Both the position numbers and the translations under genes were made by a program. DNA of 64,000 nucleotides from Toxonevra muliebris (Eukaryota; Arthropoda; Insecta; Diptera; Pallopteridae). The notes below the pieces were generated by a model. It was not told the DNA's origin. It was given only the letters and a program-made list of their open reading frames with translations, and made no database searches. Location: assembly GCA_963691655.1 (NCBI GenBank), contig OY829326.1, positions 83,631,235 to 83,695,234 of the forward strand, read 5' to 3'. Shown here in pieces: positions 33,554 through 45,680 of the stretch (positions are counted from its first letter, which is position 1; the number at the start of each line of letters is the position of its first letter).

Positions 33554-33700
33554 ATGTATAAATGCTTTGTTGATGTGCTTACATACATATCTCGCCTTCC
33601 ATTTGTGCACTAAAAAATAAAACCTTTAAAATCGGACCACCTCATAATCAAGCCATTTTTGCTTGGCCCCGAGGGGTGTCCCAATTAGCAGGTTTGGCTG

Positions 33701-36465
33701 TATACTTAAATATATGTACATTACGAAAATCATATAAAAAAAAATATTTTTTTAAAATTCTAATTGCGTATAACTCCTTAATTAACAATTTAATAAGAAA
33801 ATATTTTTAATTCAAGACTAATTTATTTTTTTTAATTAAGAAAAAAAATGTTAAGAATAACTTTTCTCATTGAACTTAAAACCAATTATAATGAATGAAT
33901 AATTTAATTTCTTTGATTGATATTTTTGTTCCATTGTTTCCATTTGTTATTTAATTTTGTTTGCCACTTTCGTAATACTTTTGAAACTTACTTTCAAACA
34001 AAGGAAAAACAACAAAAAGCACAAAGAATTAAAAAAATAAAATAAAATAAAATAAAAAAATATTTTCGTGCTCTAGGGATAAACATACCATACATAAATT
34101 ACAATTTTAGTCCATTATTCTATTAAACCAACAAATGAGCGGCGGCGGACTCGCACTCGATTTTCAAACGCGACATTTTTGTTTCCCCCTTTTTGTTTGC
34201 GGCGTGTTTTGTTTTTCTATTATGGCTAGAGTGTATTTGGGTATGTTGTGTGTGTGTATGTAGGGGGAGGGGGTGCGAGACGCATTGGTAATTCCATTAT
34301 TAGTCACGCTGTGTGCGGTTCATTAAAGTGCTACTCGTACTGTGCCTCACACAATTCATATCAATAGATGGATGGGATGAATTGATATTGGCATATTTTT
34401 TCTATGACAGTTTGTTGTTGTTGCTTTTGTTGTAATAGCTTTGTTTGTGGTTGATGCGATCCTTCCCCTCTCGCCCAGCAAAATCTTAAATAATAAGTCA
34501 CATAATACAATAAATGCTATTTGCAAATATAATACGCTATATACAAGTTTGGTGTGCACTTCAATGAAATTGCGTGTTTCTTTTTTCTCTTTTTTCAATA
34601 ATAAATTTTGCATTTATTTATAACTTTTTCTAATAAAATTTTTCTTTATCTGAAGCTTTTATTTCTTTCGGTTCATAGTATATCAAATATTCTTTTGAGC
34701 TTTTTGTGTAAATTCGAATTGTGTTAGGTAGGCATATTTTAAAGTGAACAGAATTGCGGGGAATCTTTTTGGTCTTTGCATAAATTAATGTAGAGTTTTA
34801 ATCAAGAGCCCAAATTGTTATTTTGTGGAAAAATCTTTGGAAATTTAACTGTTCTGGTTACCAATAATGGTTATTTAATTTTTTCAGGCAAATTTAGCAT
34901 TTCTTTAAAATGCGGAATTTCGCCATACAAAAACTGTCAAATAAAATACTAAATTTCAGAAGGAATTCAACGAAATGCATTTGAAATGCCCAAAGTAACT
35001 AACAACCTTTAAACACAAGGTTGTAAAAACAGAAAAAATATTAGATTATTACATTTTTTAGGCATTTTTGATTTTGTTTTCATAACAGCTGCTTTTGTAA
35101 TATTTATTAAGTGAAAAATATAAAATAATGAAGTCGGAGAGTAACTCATTCACATTCCTCCAATTATCCATAATTGTTATATAAATTCTGGTGTTCAAAT
35201 CTTATTGGAAGGCAATATTTTTATTTATTTTCACTCTCAGAAATAAATACAAAAAATTTTCTTTTTCTTTTCCAAACTTATACTCTGTCAAAAACGAATT
35301 TGAAATTCCTTTTTTGTCGTGTATCCATATAAATTTGAAATTAAGAATTTCAACGAAATTCTTTCTGGTGTGTCCGCATTATTAGATATAATTCAATTTG
35401 ACTAATGAGCGAAAAGTAATGACTTAAGAAAATCAATCATCAATCACTTACATTTGTAATTACAAATGTTCCCTATAAAGTATAAAAGTATCGAATTATA
35501 TATTTATAGGGAATGGTTAAACATTAAAGTCGAGTCTTATCAAAATATCACATATGTCATATCGTTGTTTCAGCTTAAACATTTTCATAACACTGTCAAT
35601 ATGACTAAAACTAATGATTGAATTACGAATTGATTTTACTATTTCACTAACTATTTATTCATGACTACAGTTTAAGTTTACCAATTACTTAACTAAAAAT
35701 TTGTTGATTACGCTCTACTCTGATTTCAGCATCCATTAAATCAAATCGGTCGTAATGGACATGCAAAAGCATTTTAAAACTATTAGTCATATTTTGATTG
35801 CTAAAGTTAAACTCCGATGTTTATTTTTTACAACCAACACAGTCGCAGCCAAAAACGGGAAGATGAAGAGAAGAGAAAGTTGGGCTTAATAACAAAGAAG
35901 AGATGGAGGCATATTTAGTAGAGAGCAGATGCATCTAGTGCATAGTAATTAATAGCAGGGTTGTAAGTACTATGTGATTATATTCATTAGATAGTACATA
36001 ATCCATACATATACAAGAATAAATCCATGTTTATCTGCTTATTTCAAGCAAATCTATGTACTTAATTAAACTAGATATAATTTTTCGCAGGAAATTCTAA
36101 AGACAAAGGCCAAAAATATTCGATTTGAAGTAAAACTAAAATTTATAAAGTTTCGTGCTGATTACTGTAGTTTAAATAACTAGTAATATTAAAAATTTTC
36201 TAATATTTGGCAAAAAACTATGCAAAATCTTTGATAAATTCATAAATAGTGCCTAAATCAATAATTTGATTAGAAAGTGTTATATCAAGGAATTTATAGG
36301 AATTTCAATTGCCTTTCTCTCAGCTACCAACATCAAAGATATTGGCAATTAAGTAAAAACAGTTTTTTCAGAATTGAAAGCATGGAAATTTGACAATATC
36401 TCGAAAACTGTTCTGTATATAATATAATTTTTTCGAATTCACTTTCCGATTCGTTGGAAAGTACA
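33701..36465. other. Intronic sequence with repeats, no gene recognised
   Basis: It includes an (AAAAT)n run at about 34031-34065, a less AT-rich patch at 34135-34330 and a dispersed-repeat copy at 34990-35395. No host coding signal is seen. Confidence 0.55.
34990..35395. repeat. Dispersed repeat, copy of 13870-14345
   Basis: Shared blocks in the same order include ACACAAGGTTGTAAAAACAG, CCAAACTTATA, GAAATTCCTTTTTTGTCGTG and ATTTCAACGAAATTC. The partner lies inside the 13692-15060 hAT element. Confidence 0.8.
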
Positions 36466-36838
36466 TGTCAAAAAGAAAAAAGAAGAACTCGAGTTGAAAT
36501 ATAAACAAATGCATTGGCTAATGAACAGTAAATCACTGTCTCTCCACAATAAATTAATTATATACCGACAAACCCTCAAACCTGTCTGCACCTACGGCAT
36601 CCAACTTTGGGGCTGCGCAAAACCTTACGTCATTGACATAATTCAACGATTTCAGAATAAGGTCCTTAGGAACATAGTCAATGCGCCTTGGTATGTTAGA
36701 AACACTGACATTCACAGGAATTTGGGTATAGTCCCAGTTCGTGAAGCAATAAAAATAATAGCTAAAACACACGCCAACAGACTCCAACAGCACGTTAATG
36801 AAGCAGCACATTATGATGATTTTAGGCTTTTTAGATAG
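36466..36838 (+). pseudogene. Jockey-type LINE reverse transcriptase C-terminal fragment
   Basis: A plus-strand frame reading KKKKEELELKYKQMHWLM, then RQTLKPVCTYGIQLWGCAK, IIQRFQNKVLRNIVNAPWYV and RNTDIHRNLGIVPVREAIK. These are the standard blocks at the C-terminus of Jockey-clade reverse transcriptase (YRQM.WLL, LKP.WTYGIQLWG, QRFQ.K.LR.I.NAPWYV). The frame stops at 36838. The catalytic palm is missing, consistent with a 5'-truncated copy. It is unrelated in detail to the LINE fragments at 15090-16240. Confidence 0.9.
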
Positions 36839-36980
36839 GTAATAAACCATCGAATTTGAATTGGGCAAGCCAGGCTGATAAACGGTATTGAGATTTGAGC
36901 AAAATAAAAAGGTAATAAAATGGCATTTTTCAAGTTTTCACTCACCTCTAAATTTCTTCTGCTTGGCCCAAAACTTTTTA

Positions 36981-37007
36981 CCCCCCCCCCCCCCCCCCCC
37001 CCCCCCC
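36981..37007. repeat. Poly-C tract, 27 C
   Basis: An uninterrupted run of 27 C residues in AT-rich intron. Its true length is uncertain because such runs are error-prone. Confidence 0.95.
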
Positions 37008-39551
37008 ATATAATGAAAGGCCACCCAAATATAAAAATATGTGCATATAGTAAGTAGTGAGTTATAAATTTACAATATTTATGATGATTTCCAACTAATT
37101 CAAGTTGAAGATTTTGTAATTACTTGAATTGATAATTACACAGACTCATACGAGATTCTATAATTCTATGCACATATTCGAACACAAGCACTTATGGAAA
37201 TCACTTATATGTTTATATATACTGACATTCATGAAAGCATAAGAAAGCTCAGCAATATTGCAAATTAAATAATGTTGAAACAATGAAATTTATCAACATA
37301 TCCATCAGCAACTACATACATAAATAAGTAACTATACATACAAATATTTAAAGCTTGATGTTTTAGTTGCTATGTTTAGTGTTGTTGTAGTTGGTAAACA
37401 AGTTAAAATAATGTAATTTCCTTTTGTCGTTTAATAACGCTTTTGCAGCACAAATAGACACAGGAAAACTTTAACCGAAATTCATTAAAACTTATGCTGT
37501 CTACTTGTCCTCTGCCCCTGCCACCCTGACATTGACACTGGCTTCTATTACCAACAGCCGAGTCGTACTCGTGCATACTTTGTTTCTGGGTCTGACTGAT
37601 CTGAATTTCTCTCCAACCCAACACAAGGAGGTATCAGTTTCATTGTTGATTCTATTCTCAGGATAAGGATGTCGCGACTAATTCAAATTAATTCGGCAGA
37701 CAAATAGTCGGCAGACGAAATCACTGTGAATCGGTGAGGGACAGGAGGGGTTGTGAGGACTACGGGCGGGGAAAGACACTGTCGGAATGAGAGAGACGTA
37801 GTAGTAGTGAGGAGACAGTCAGCAAACACAAATGTAATAAAATCAAATTGCCAAAGTGTTCGCTGGTTTCGATGTTTGTTTGCTTTGTTGTTTGTCTGTC
37901 TGTTTGTTTGCATGAGTACTAGGCTATATATATGAACATATATGTGCATATGTGTGTGTGTAAATGTGTATGAGTTTATTTAAGTAACTCGAAAGTTTTT
38001 GTTAAAGATTTGCGTAATAAAAGTTTTATCACTTTGACTTTTATATGTGTACATGTGTGAATTATGTTTCTTTTTCTTTTTTGGTTATTTACTTATGCGC
38101 ATGTATGTGTTTGTACATTTGTGTTGATAAACATAACTGCCTGCCATAACGGCACTTATGAATCCACTTAAGAGCTTAATGAAAACTAGATTTAAGATAG
38201 CAGCGACACAGAGATTACAACAGCAGACCAATAATTTAGTCTTCCGCATTGAATTATTTGTGGAGACTTAGGCGCAGCATTCTTGCAATCTTCTTAATAA
38301 TCACAACCAAACTCAACTACTTTTGCTATAACAAATATACATACTTACTATAAAGTGGCCAACAATTGTTTAGACACATTTCAATTTCGATTAATAATAG
38401 CACATAGATTAAACTTTGGAATTACATATAGAAAATTAATCTTTTCGATTAAAACACATATGTATGATTTTGTATTATGATTTTCATAAAAATTTGCTAC
38501 ACCTTTAATAAGATTTTACTGGCTAATCTGTGTCACAACTAACTATAGTGAGCTAAAGAAGCATTTTTGTAGCATTTTGCAAAATTTTCTTTACTCATTT
38601 CAAGATCAGAGGAGCCATGCCGTCGCAATCAGTGGGTAAGTATATAATTCGCGTTTATGGGCAGGAGTTTCATGAACTCAACTGGAACTTCTGGACGGTA
38701 TTCAACACCGTACTATAAAACTGATAGGGGACTGATAGTAGATTTTTCAACTCTATGCTTTGCATCTAATTAATTTCTTATTTAAAAAAGTCTTCCTGAG
38801 CTAGGGATTTTATGCCCGAAACAAAAGTGTTTTAAAATTTTTAGAGGCTTTCGAACCCCCAAAATTCCCCCTTTGTAATTGATGGAAAACAAATAACATT
38901 TCCATATTTTAAATTTGTTTAAAAAAAAATTAAAAACCCGAACTTCTATCGCTTCACTAAGCTAAGCCAGAAAATTCAAGCTAGGCATTGATCTTGGATA
39001 TGCCCAAGAGATGAAGCGGGAATTTATCGCATAGTGTTATAGAACTTTGACTACCGACCAGTATAGATTGAAAAATGTTTGCTTTTTCAGTTAAAGACTT
39101 TTATGTTATTCTTCGTTGAACACAGTGGAAAAATGTTCTTGCTTTAAAGGCAATCGAACATTAATCTCAGGTGTTGCAACAAAGTATCTTAAAAAGTTTG
39201 TAGAATATAGAAAAATATGTAGCTAGCTAAAGGTTTCAAAGAGAAGAAAATATGGGAAACGTTGAGCGCCAAGTTTGCTGTGCTGCATGTGGCACTTGTG
39301 CATTTAACGATTTTACGGCATCTTTGATGCTATTTCGAAAGTTTTCCACTTAATTTTTGTGCACTTACAAGTCTTTTTTCTTATGCATTTGTATAGGTAA
39401 GTATGCATGTAGCTGTGTAGTTATGTATTTATGCAACTTCATATGTGTGCTCTACTCCAAATGTATAGATGCATGTATGCATATGTGTGTGCATCATTAT
39501 TTGTAAAAGCACATACGCACACACTGGTGTATTTATGGATGTGTTACTTAC
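37008..39551. other. Intronic sequence next to the DOMON exon, no gene recognised
   Basis: Sequence from about 37480 to 37940 is less AT-rich and open on both strands for 60-90 codons without recognisable motifs. TATATG/TGTG microsatellites follow. Regulatory content is possible but unsupported. Confidence 0.45.
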
Positions 39552-39707
39552 CGTTATGGGAATATCATGCGTTGCATCACATGTATCCAGTTTTCTGCGA
39601 AATCTCAAAACTGTGTGTGTTGCATTCTCGTATCCCAGCATGAGAATATAATCTTGCGATGGATCCACAACTGGTTCTGCATCACCATTGTGTTTGACAT
39701 GTCGATC
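39552..39707 (-). CDS. olf413: Exon of MOXD1/DBH-like copper monooxygenase (end of DOMON domain)
   Basis: A 156-bp (52-codon) minus-strand exon, phase 0 at both ends, with a TTCTTTTCAG acceptor and a GTAAGT donor at plus 39546-39551. The peptide DRHVKHNGDAEPVVDPSQDY, then ILMLGYENATHTVLRFRRKL, ending DTCDATHDIPIT matches the second half of the DOMON domain that precedes the copper domains in dopamine beta-hydroxylase and MOXD1 (D.H......P..D..QD....G.E....T...F.R.L.TCD..D..I). The first half of DOMON and the signal peptide must lie in upstream exon(s), which I did not find between 39708 and 64000. Confidence 0.94.
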
Positions 39708-39935
39708 CTGAAAAGAAATGTGGAAGTGGATAAAGAAAGAAAAAATTAATTTTACACTTTAATTTGTGAAGTTGTAGAAGTAGAAAACATTTTACATGAC
39801 ATTTAAACTTAGTGCAGCCACAACCTAACCAATTGTGAATATGTGTGTGTGAATGTATGAATATACGAGATGCAATGAGTATGTGTGACATACCGGAGCC
39901 ACATTACTCGGCATTGCTGTTACCGCTACCACTAC

Positions 39936-40375
39936 ATATCATCGTCATCGTCATCATCATCATCATCATTCTCATTCTCATTATCATCAGCACTACCGCA
40001 CTAGTGAGCGAGTGCACTTTGTTCTTTAGTGAAGTTCAAACACACGGATATGACATATTCACAACGACACCAACACCACTACCACCACCATCATCATCAT
40101 CATCGTCATCAGCACACCAACACTTCACATTAAACTGCAACACTCAACTGCTCCCTACGAGCTTATTTATAATTTAAATTTCAAAGTTGAAGAATTTTTT
40201 GTTGTTTTGTTGTTTTTACAGAGTTTTGGCATTGCAGCTGCTGCGGTATTCGCCACAACCCACACTCCCGAAAAAGGAACTTTACTACATTTATGTAAAT
40301 GATGGAGAATTTAACACTAAGCACACACATGCACTCACACACACACATACGCATACATTCACGCACACAGTCATC
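39936..40375. repeat. Cluster of (ATC)n, (ACC)n and (CA)n microsatellites
   Basis: ATCATCGTCATCG-type triplets at 39936-39990, ACCACC/ATCATC at about 40068-40112, and CACACACATAC at about 40319-40372. They give spurious open frames of up to about 110 codons. Confidence 0.9.
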
Positions 40376-43300
40376 GCAACCATCATACATTTAAAGCTCA
40401 TATGGATATTTGCAGTAGGTACATTATATATGTATGTGATACTTCTGTATTTGTCTAGAATCGAAGGAACTTGAGAAGTTTTATAGAATCTTCAATTATG
40501 ATGAAATTCCTTCGAATTCTCTTAAAAAAGTAAAGGGAATATGTATCAATTGAATTAAAATGCAAAGTTTTGATGACCCCTGAAGCGGAATAAGTACATT
40601 TCAAAGTAATTAATTTTCGATATTTAGTGTTCCCCTGGCCCAAATTAAATTTTTATTCTCTATGTACTATATATAGGTACGAATGTGCATAAAAATTCAA
40701 AGCGTTGGCAATGTCATTGCTTGCCATACAGAATCATAATCCACAGGGTAGTCCGTTCCGGTTTTTAAATTTTATAAAAGGAGATGTTTAATTTGCATTA
40801 GGTCACATCTGATTCTCTCCAGAACATAACTACATTATTTACATAAATATGTAGCTGTAATGAAAATCGAGTTTGTTCCTTTATATCCAACATAATTAAA
40901 TAGATAGATATTGTGTAAAATAAGCTTCCCTAGCTTTATTAAATTGTTGAGGTTGAAGCGAGATATAGGGGAGTGTACCCGGATATGAGACAGCACCAGG
41001 CAGGTATGAGACAGTAGATTTTTTACATTATGCAATATCAATATTGCCGATCTGACTACTGTCAAACTTTTCTTTTGACATTAGCCAGTTTGGTGTGGTA
41101 ACACCGGAGTGATTAGATGTATTGTTTGTATCAGCTGCAAACATCGTATGTGAAAATCGATCGCGAAAACTTCTTTTGATTTTTTTTCAAAGTGATATAT
41201 TTTCGAGTGAATGAATTGAAAAAGGTGAGTGTTACGCATTTGCATTTGGTGTTTTTCGTATATTTTGCGATTCAATTTTGGATTATGCCAATATATGGTT
41301 GGAAACAATTTTTTTTTTATTATTTCCAAAATGGCATTATTTTCCGGGTATGTATTAATCCTCAAATGCCCCTTTGAAATGACTTTTCAGATTTTCATCA
41401 AAAACGGGGTCAAGTTGTCTCCTAAAAAGAGAAACTAAAGGGTTAAAGTGTTATACAAAAATGATCCTCCTAAAATTCTACTATAAAACTTCCCTAATAA
41501 GATTTTTCTCAGATATCAATTTATAAGACTTTTTGCACATAGTATTCAGCTCCTTTCGACAAAAAAAAAATGGAAATTTTGACCCACTGTAAAAAAAAAC
41601 TAAGACGTGCTGTACTATAAGTTTATTTTACAAAAATGGTCTATACATCATGTCCTTTCAGGATTATAAAGTGGCTATTCTGTTGCAGCCAAAAAGTCTT
41701 AATTTATTGGACTGTGTTACTAATTTGATTGCACATATTTCTAGCACCATAAACTGAAAAACTGTCATCACCACTGACTTCAGCATCCACGAGTTATATA
41801 GATATGATTTATTTATAATGGTTTACCATAAGAAAAATGGGAAGTCATTGAAAAGTTCTAACGTTTTTGAATTTTTCATACGTTTTTATTGAGGTGTAAG
41901 GAGAAAAAGTTAAAATAAAATATTAACCCATCGCGAACGTAGTCTGGCATTTTCAACATTTAACCTACATTCTTAAGCCTACCAAATAATAAAATTTAAA
42001 AAGAAAAAAAAGGTGCTTATCTTTGAAGGATTTTATGTCCTTGAAAAATTTTGTTAGTGAAACTAATTTTTTTAAATTGTTTTCTAAAAGTCCTCCGTAT
42101 TACAGTTTTATCGACCTACATGTTGTTAAATTGCCATTCATACAACGGAAGTTATGAGTTCTTGAAAATTACTCTTTGGCGCATGTTCGAAAACTTTGAG
42201 TGACCACTGCACGTAAACCATAAGAGATAATAAAAAAAGAAGTTCATATGCTTAAATATTAAGATTTTATCTATTAGCTTATAAGAAATCATCAAGTTTA
42301 AAGGAGCTTCAGATACCATTTTCTTGTTTTTTTGGTTGAAACCTGCTGGAATTACCCATATGATTTATTATTGGAAAATACCGTGTAAAATGATCGATTT
42401 TATGTAATAAAATAACAGAATATTTGTGCTTTTAGCAGGTTGTATGTAAAAACCTAGTGTATGTAGTCGCATGTTTTTTTTTTGAACAAAACTTAAGAAT
42501 GTGTATTTTCACACATCATAATGTTTTTAGTAATAAAAAATATACAAAATTAACTACAGTGTGACATTTTTAAGCATGGTCAATCCATTTCTTAGAGTGT
42601 ACTCTGTCTTTTTAGATGTTTTTTAAAAACCGCGTATACAGGATCTGCGCTTTCAGTCAATAGTCGTGAAAAGAAGTTGTAGAAAAGTTGAAAGCTGCTC
42701 AACTTTGAACTCATGGTATGGTTTTAGGGTTTTATTGCAATTCGATGCCAAGCTGTTAGCGTTGGATTTTGTGATAATCTCTCTCAAATGTGGTTCCAAA
42801 GTAATGAAGCTCTGTATCTATTCACATATTTCTGTAACTACAGAATCTGTATCGGCTAGTGGAAAATTTTTCGGACATGATCCGTAATATTGTGTTTATA
42901 GAATTACTAGAATACATTTGCAGAAACGCGATAAAACGCTTTATAATTTGTGCGCACACACTACATACGATAGTGTTTCGGAGGACGGAAATTAAAAACC
43001 CTTTGCTTTTCACTTTTATCAATTTCGTATATCTTGATTGTACAATTTATGTACTATGTATGCATGTATATGTATGTAGTATATACATATGTATCTGAGT
43101 TGTCATATTCGTAAGACGGTAATTATGCAGAATACTAATAAAAAGAAAAAAAAATAAGGAAAGAAACAAAAGTAGGGAAATAAAGAGAAGGAAGAAGCAG
43201 ACGCATAATTTCGCAAAATACTGAGAATGAGAGAATGTTTCAAATACCGTCATAAATTCCGAACTTTTTATGAGCGCCAGAATGTTTCTAATGTGCGCAC

Positions 43301-43493
43301 GTCTTTTTACTTCAGCACGCAAGACGTAAACATAGGCTGTGGTGGGGTTAAGACAGGGATCAAGGAGGCGGGAGTGCTTGAGTTGAGGGCCCTGCGACTG
43401 CACACGATTTTTTAATTGCTAAATTTTATCACACCTTCATGGGTCGTAGGAGGCACAAATTGTCAAAACCTTGCGCCGAGACATTTTGTGAGT

Positions 43494-43550
43494 TTTGCTG
43501 TTGCGCTGTTGCTGTTGTTTTTATCATTGTTGCTGTTGTTGTTGCTTGCC
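43494..43550. repeat. Degenerate GTT/GCT triplet repeat
   Basis: TTTTGCTGTTGCGCTGTTGC continuing into TTGCTGTTGTTGTTGCTTGC. Non-coding context; similar runs occur at 48157-48200, 48254-48286, 56637-56675 and 57330-57360. Confidence 0.8.
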
Positions 43551-43756
43551 TGCCAGCCGTTATCGTTGCTGTTAAGTATTTAATTGCTATGCAAAAACTT
43601 TAATATGCTTTGCATACTACGAAGCACTCGTAACTTTCGGCCCCCCTTTACTGTCCTCCCCCAAAAGAAGAAGGTTTAAGATAGGGTTTAACTTACATAC
43701 ACACACACGCATTCTCAGGCATATACATACATATGTATGTATGTATGTGTACCTAC

Positions 43757-43856
43757 TTGAATCGCGGCAGCAGGCTCATAAAATTCTGTGCGAAAAGGAA
43801 TTTCTCGTCCCTGGTGAAATCAATAAAAGTGGAAATGAAGCTCTCTTTGCGGTTGT
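43757..43856 (-). CDS. Putative exon, gene unassigned
   Basis: A 100-bp minus-strand interval with a TTTTAATCAG acceptor and a GTAGGT donor at plus 43751-43756. The only fully open frame reads NRKESFISTFIDFTRDEKFL followed by FAQNFMSLLPRF, with two bases at each end belonging to split codons. The composition is protein-like and less AT-rich than its surroundings. It ends in a phase that does not join directly to exon 39552-39707, and it does not resemble a DOMON domain. It could therefore be an exon of a nested gene, an unusual upstream exon needing a further linking exon, or chance. I do not recognise the protein. Confidence 0.4.
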
Positions 43857-44678
43857 CTGATTAAAACGATGTGAATTTAATAGGATTATGCACATAAAAC
43901 TGTTTTTGCATAAAATGAATTTGAATAATGGGAGGAAAAGACTTTAACGTTTTCGTCATTTTTTTTATGAATTATTCTCTGATATGGCACCATTAATTGT
44001 GTTAAGTACATGATCGGGGGAAAAATTAAGCAATATCCAATAGATGATGGTATTGAGGAAATATGTATGTATTTGTAAAGACTGTAGAAATACATGTGAA
44101 ATTTAGCTTCGAATTTCAGTAAATTTCAATAACCTTAAGAACCTTACCGTCTAATGGTCGTAAAAATTTTGTGTGAACTATTTGCTACAACTATATAGTC
44201 ATACGAACCGTCCGCAAATAGTTAGATATTGGTTGAGGAGCTAGTAGCGCCTATAAAAGTGTTGTACATACGCAGTTGTGGGTACGTTTTGCGGTCATCA
44301 GTAATTAATGACAAAGAGAAGTAAAAAAAAAAATATAGCATCTACTAGTATACAGAGTATATTTTTTAACCTGAAACTTTCAAATATCTGGAGTACTAAA
44401 CACTCTACGAAAGCCAAAAATTTAATTATTCCGCGGGGAAACATATTAATGCTAAAATTAGGGGATTAACTTTGATCCCTATTTTTGATTGGAAATTTGG
44501 ATTTTACGGCTAAAAAAACGTAGGATTTGCCTAAAATATTTTTTCGATTCATGATAGATGGCGCTGTAATCGACAAAATTAAATATTTTAATTTTCCAAC
44601 TAGGAACCTATACATATGATTCTGCAATACGTTTGTACAAAAATATACAACGTTTTCATAGTAAATAATAGAAATGAG

Positions 44679-45060
44679 TCATGTAACAAATTTTATTTTC
44701 GAAATTTTATGCATTGGAGCGATTTCCACAACAAAGGGAAGAAGAAAACCTTCTAAGATTCTAATGCACTCCAAACTGTTCAATCTAGTCGAAGGGAAAG
44801 ATATACAGAGTATACCGCTGACTGAAAATGCACCCCAAACAATGGGACTTCTTTCAACCAAATTTCGTTTAGAAAAATATAGGGGTCCTCTTCCAACAAT
44901 ATTAAATGCCATCGGGACCATCAAGATTAAATTTATTTCCATCAGAGAAGATCACCTATACAAATTTCAGGCCTCAGTTTATGAGTTTAATTTCATTTCG
45001 TTTCTGCTTACTTTGACCCAATCTCTGTCCATGTTCGCTCTGCGAAATTAAATCTTGTCA
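44679..45060 (-). pseudogene. Tc1-like transposase fragment
   Basis: A minus-strand fragment around the first catalytic Asp. FSDGNKFNLDGPDG matches Tc1 FSDEKKFNLDGPDG, and in a second frame RGPLYFSKRNLVERSPIVWG then AFSVSGILCISFPSTRLNSL matches the following Tc1 strand (MVWGA.S..G......R.NS). A frameshift separates the two and the rest is absent. The upstream segment 45350-45680 is shared with 17327-17550 beside another Tc1 fragment, so both are probably one family. Confidence 0.75.
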
Positions 45061-45349
45061 ACAAGGAGTAAGCCGAGCAGCAGTCAAAAAATTTTCTTTT
45101 TAGAGAAACTTCGCTCAACATCGGCACTGACAAGGGGCAAATTTAAATAAAGTTGTATGGTTGGAGCTTAATTCTCCGTCGGATTGTAATGCGTTAAAAT
45201 TTTCACTTGAAAGAACTTCCGATTTTTTTTCAAAGCCAATGTTTTGATTCAAATTACAGAATCTTGAATTTATTCTTATATTTTTTCACAATCGGCAACA
45301 TGAATAAAAAAAAGTTAATTGTAAATACAAAAATCAAATACAAATTCAT

Positions 45350-45680
45350 ATTTTTGACGCTAGATATTGACGCTTTTATTGTGTTTATTCCCTCAGAAAA
45401 AGTCGGCGGTCGAAATTCGGCTGTTTTGGTTGTATTTAAAGTATAAATCTCAGTTTTGTAAATAAAATTAACTTCTATACGCGCAGAAAAATGGAAACTG
45501 GAATTAAAAAGAAGATAAATTTAAAATATTTCCACTACATAAAGGTAATGCCACATTTTTTAGAACTGGAAAATTCAAAATTTATGTAATAATTACATTT
45601 TCACAGCAGACATCAACTTTTAAAATGCGAAAAAAAATTAAATTTAATATAATAGGATAAAATTGCCCAATAAATGCCCC
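45350..45680. repeat. Tc1-family non-coding segment, copy B (partner 17327-17550)
   Basis: TTTTTGACGCTAGATATTGA, ATTGTGTTTATTCC, TTTTGTAAATAAA, AAAATGCGAAAAAAAAT and ATAAAATTGCCCAA follow the same order as at 17327-17550. This copy carries about 100 extra bases internally. Confidence 0.75.

Larger units (their letters stand above)
30911..33700 (+). mobile_element. pogo-like element (TA-flanked) carrying a nested hAT
   Basis: The left end CATTCAAACCTACTAAATGG and the right end (minus strand) CAGCCAAACCTGCTAATTGG each abut TA. Sub-terminal GGACCACCT motifs also match. The span is 2790 bp, of which 1745 bp (31809-33553) is a later hAT insertion, so the original element was about 1.04 kb. It contains a pogo-type DNA-binding fragment. 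Confidence 0.78.
21466..39551. other. Large intron (about 18 kb)
   Basis: The host-gene intron between exons 39552-39707 and 21190-21465, both phase 0. It contains the Tigger-like MITE, SINE, hairpin MITE, pogo-like element with nested hAT, dispersed repeats and a LINE fragment listed separately. From 21466 to 24560 I see no gene apart from a perfect hairpin (22301-22333) and TATGTA microsatellites. Confidence 0.85.
39708..43756. other. Probable upstream intron, microsatellite-rich
   Basis: It holds ATC/GTC, ACC and CA microsatellites (39936-40375) followed by AT-rich DNA. No DOMON-like coding sequence is visible on the minus strand. Confidence 0.55.

Noticed and set aside
36950..36985. Minus-strand coding-like stretch (FWAKQKKFR) before a GTGAGT donor
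   Set aside because: Too short, cut off by a poly-C run and next to LINE debris; no partner exon.
39845..40177. 110-codon plus-strand frame rich in Ile, Ser and Pro
   Set aside because: It is produced by ATC/ACC microsatellites and has no domain or gene context.
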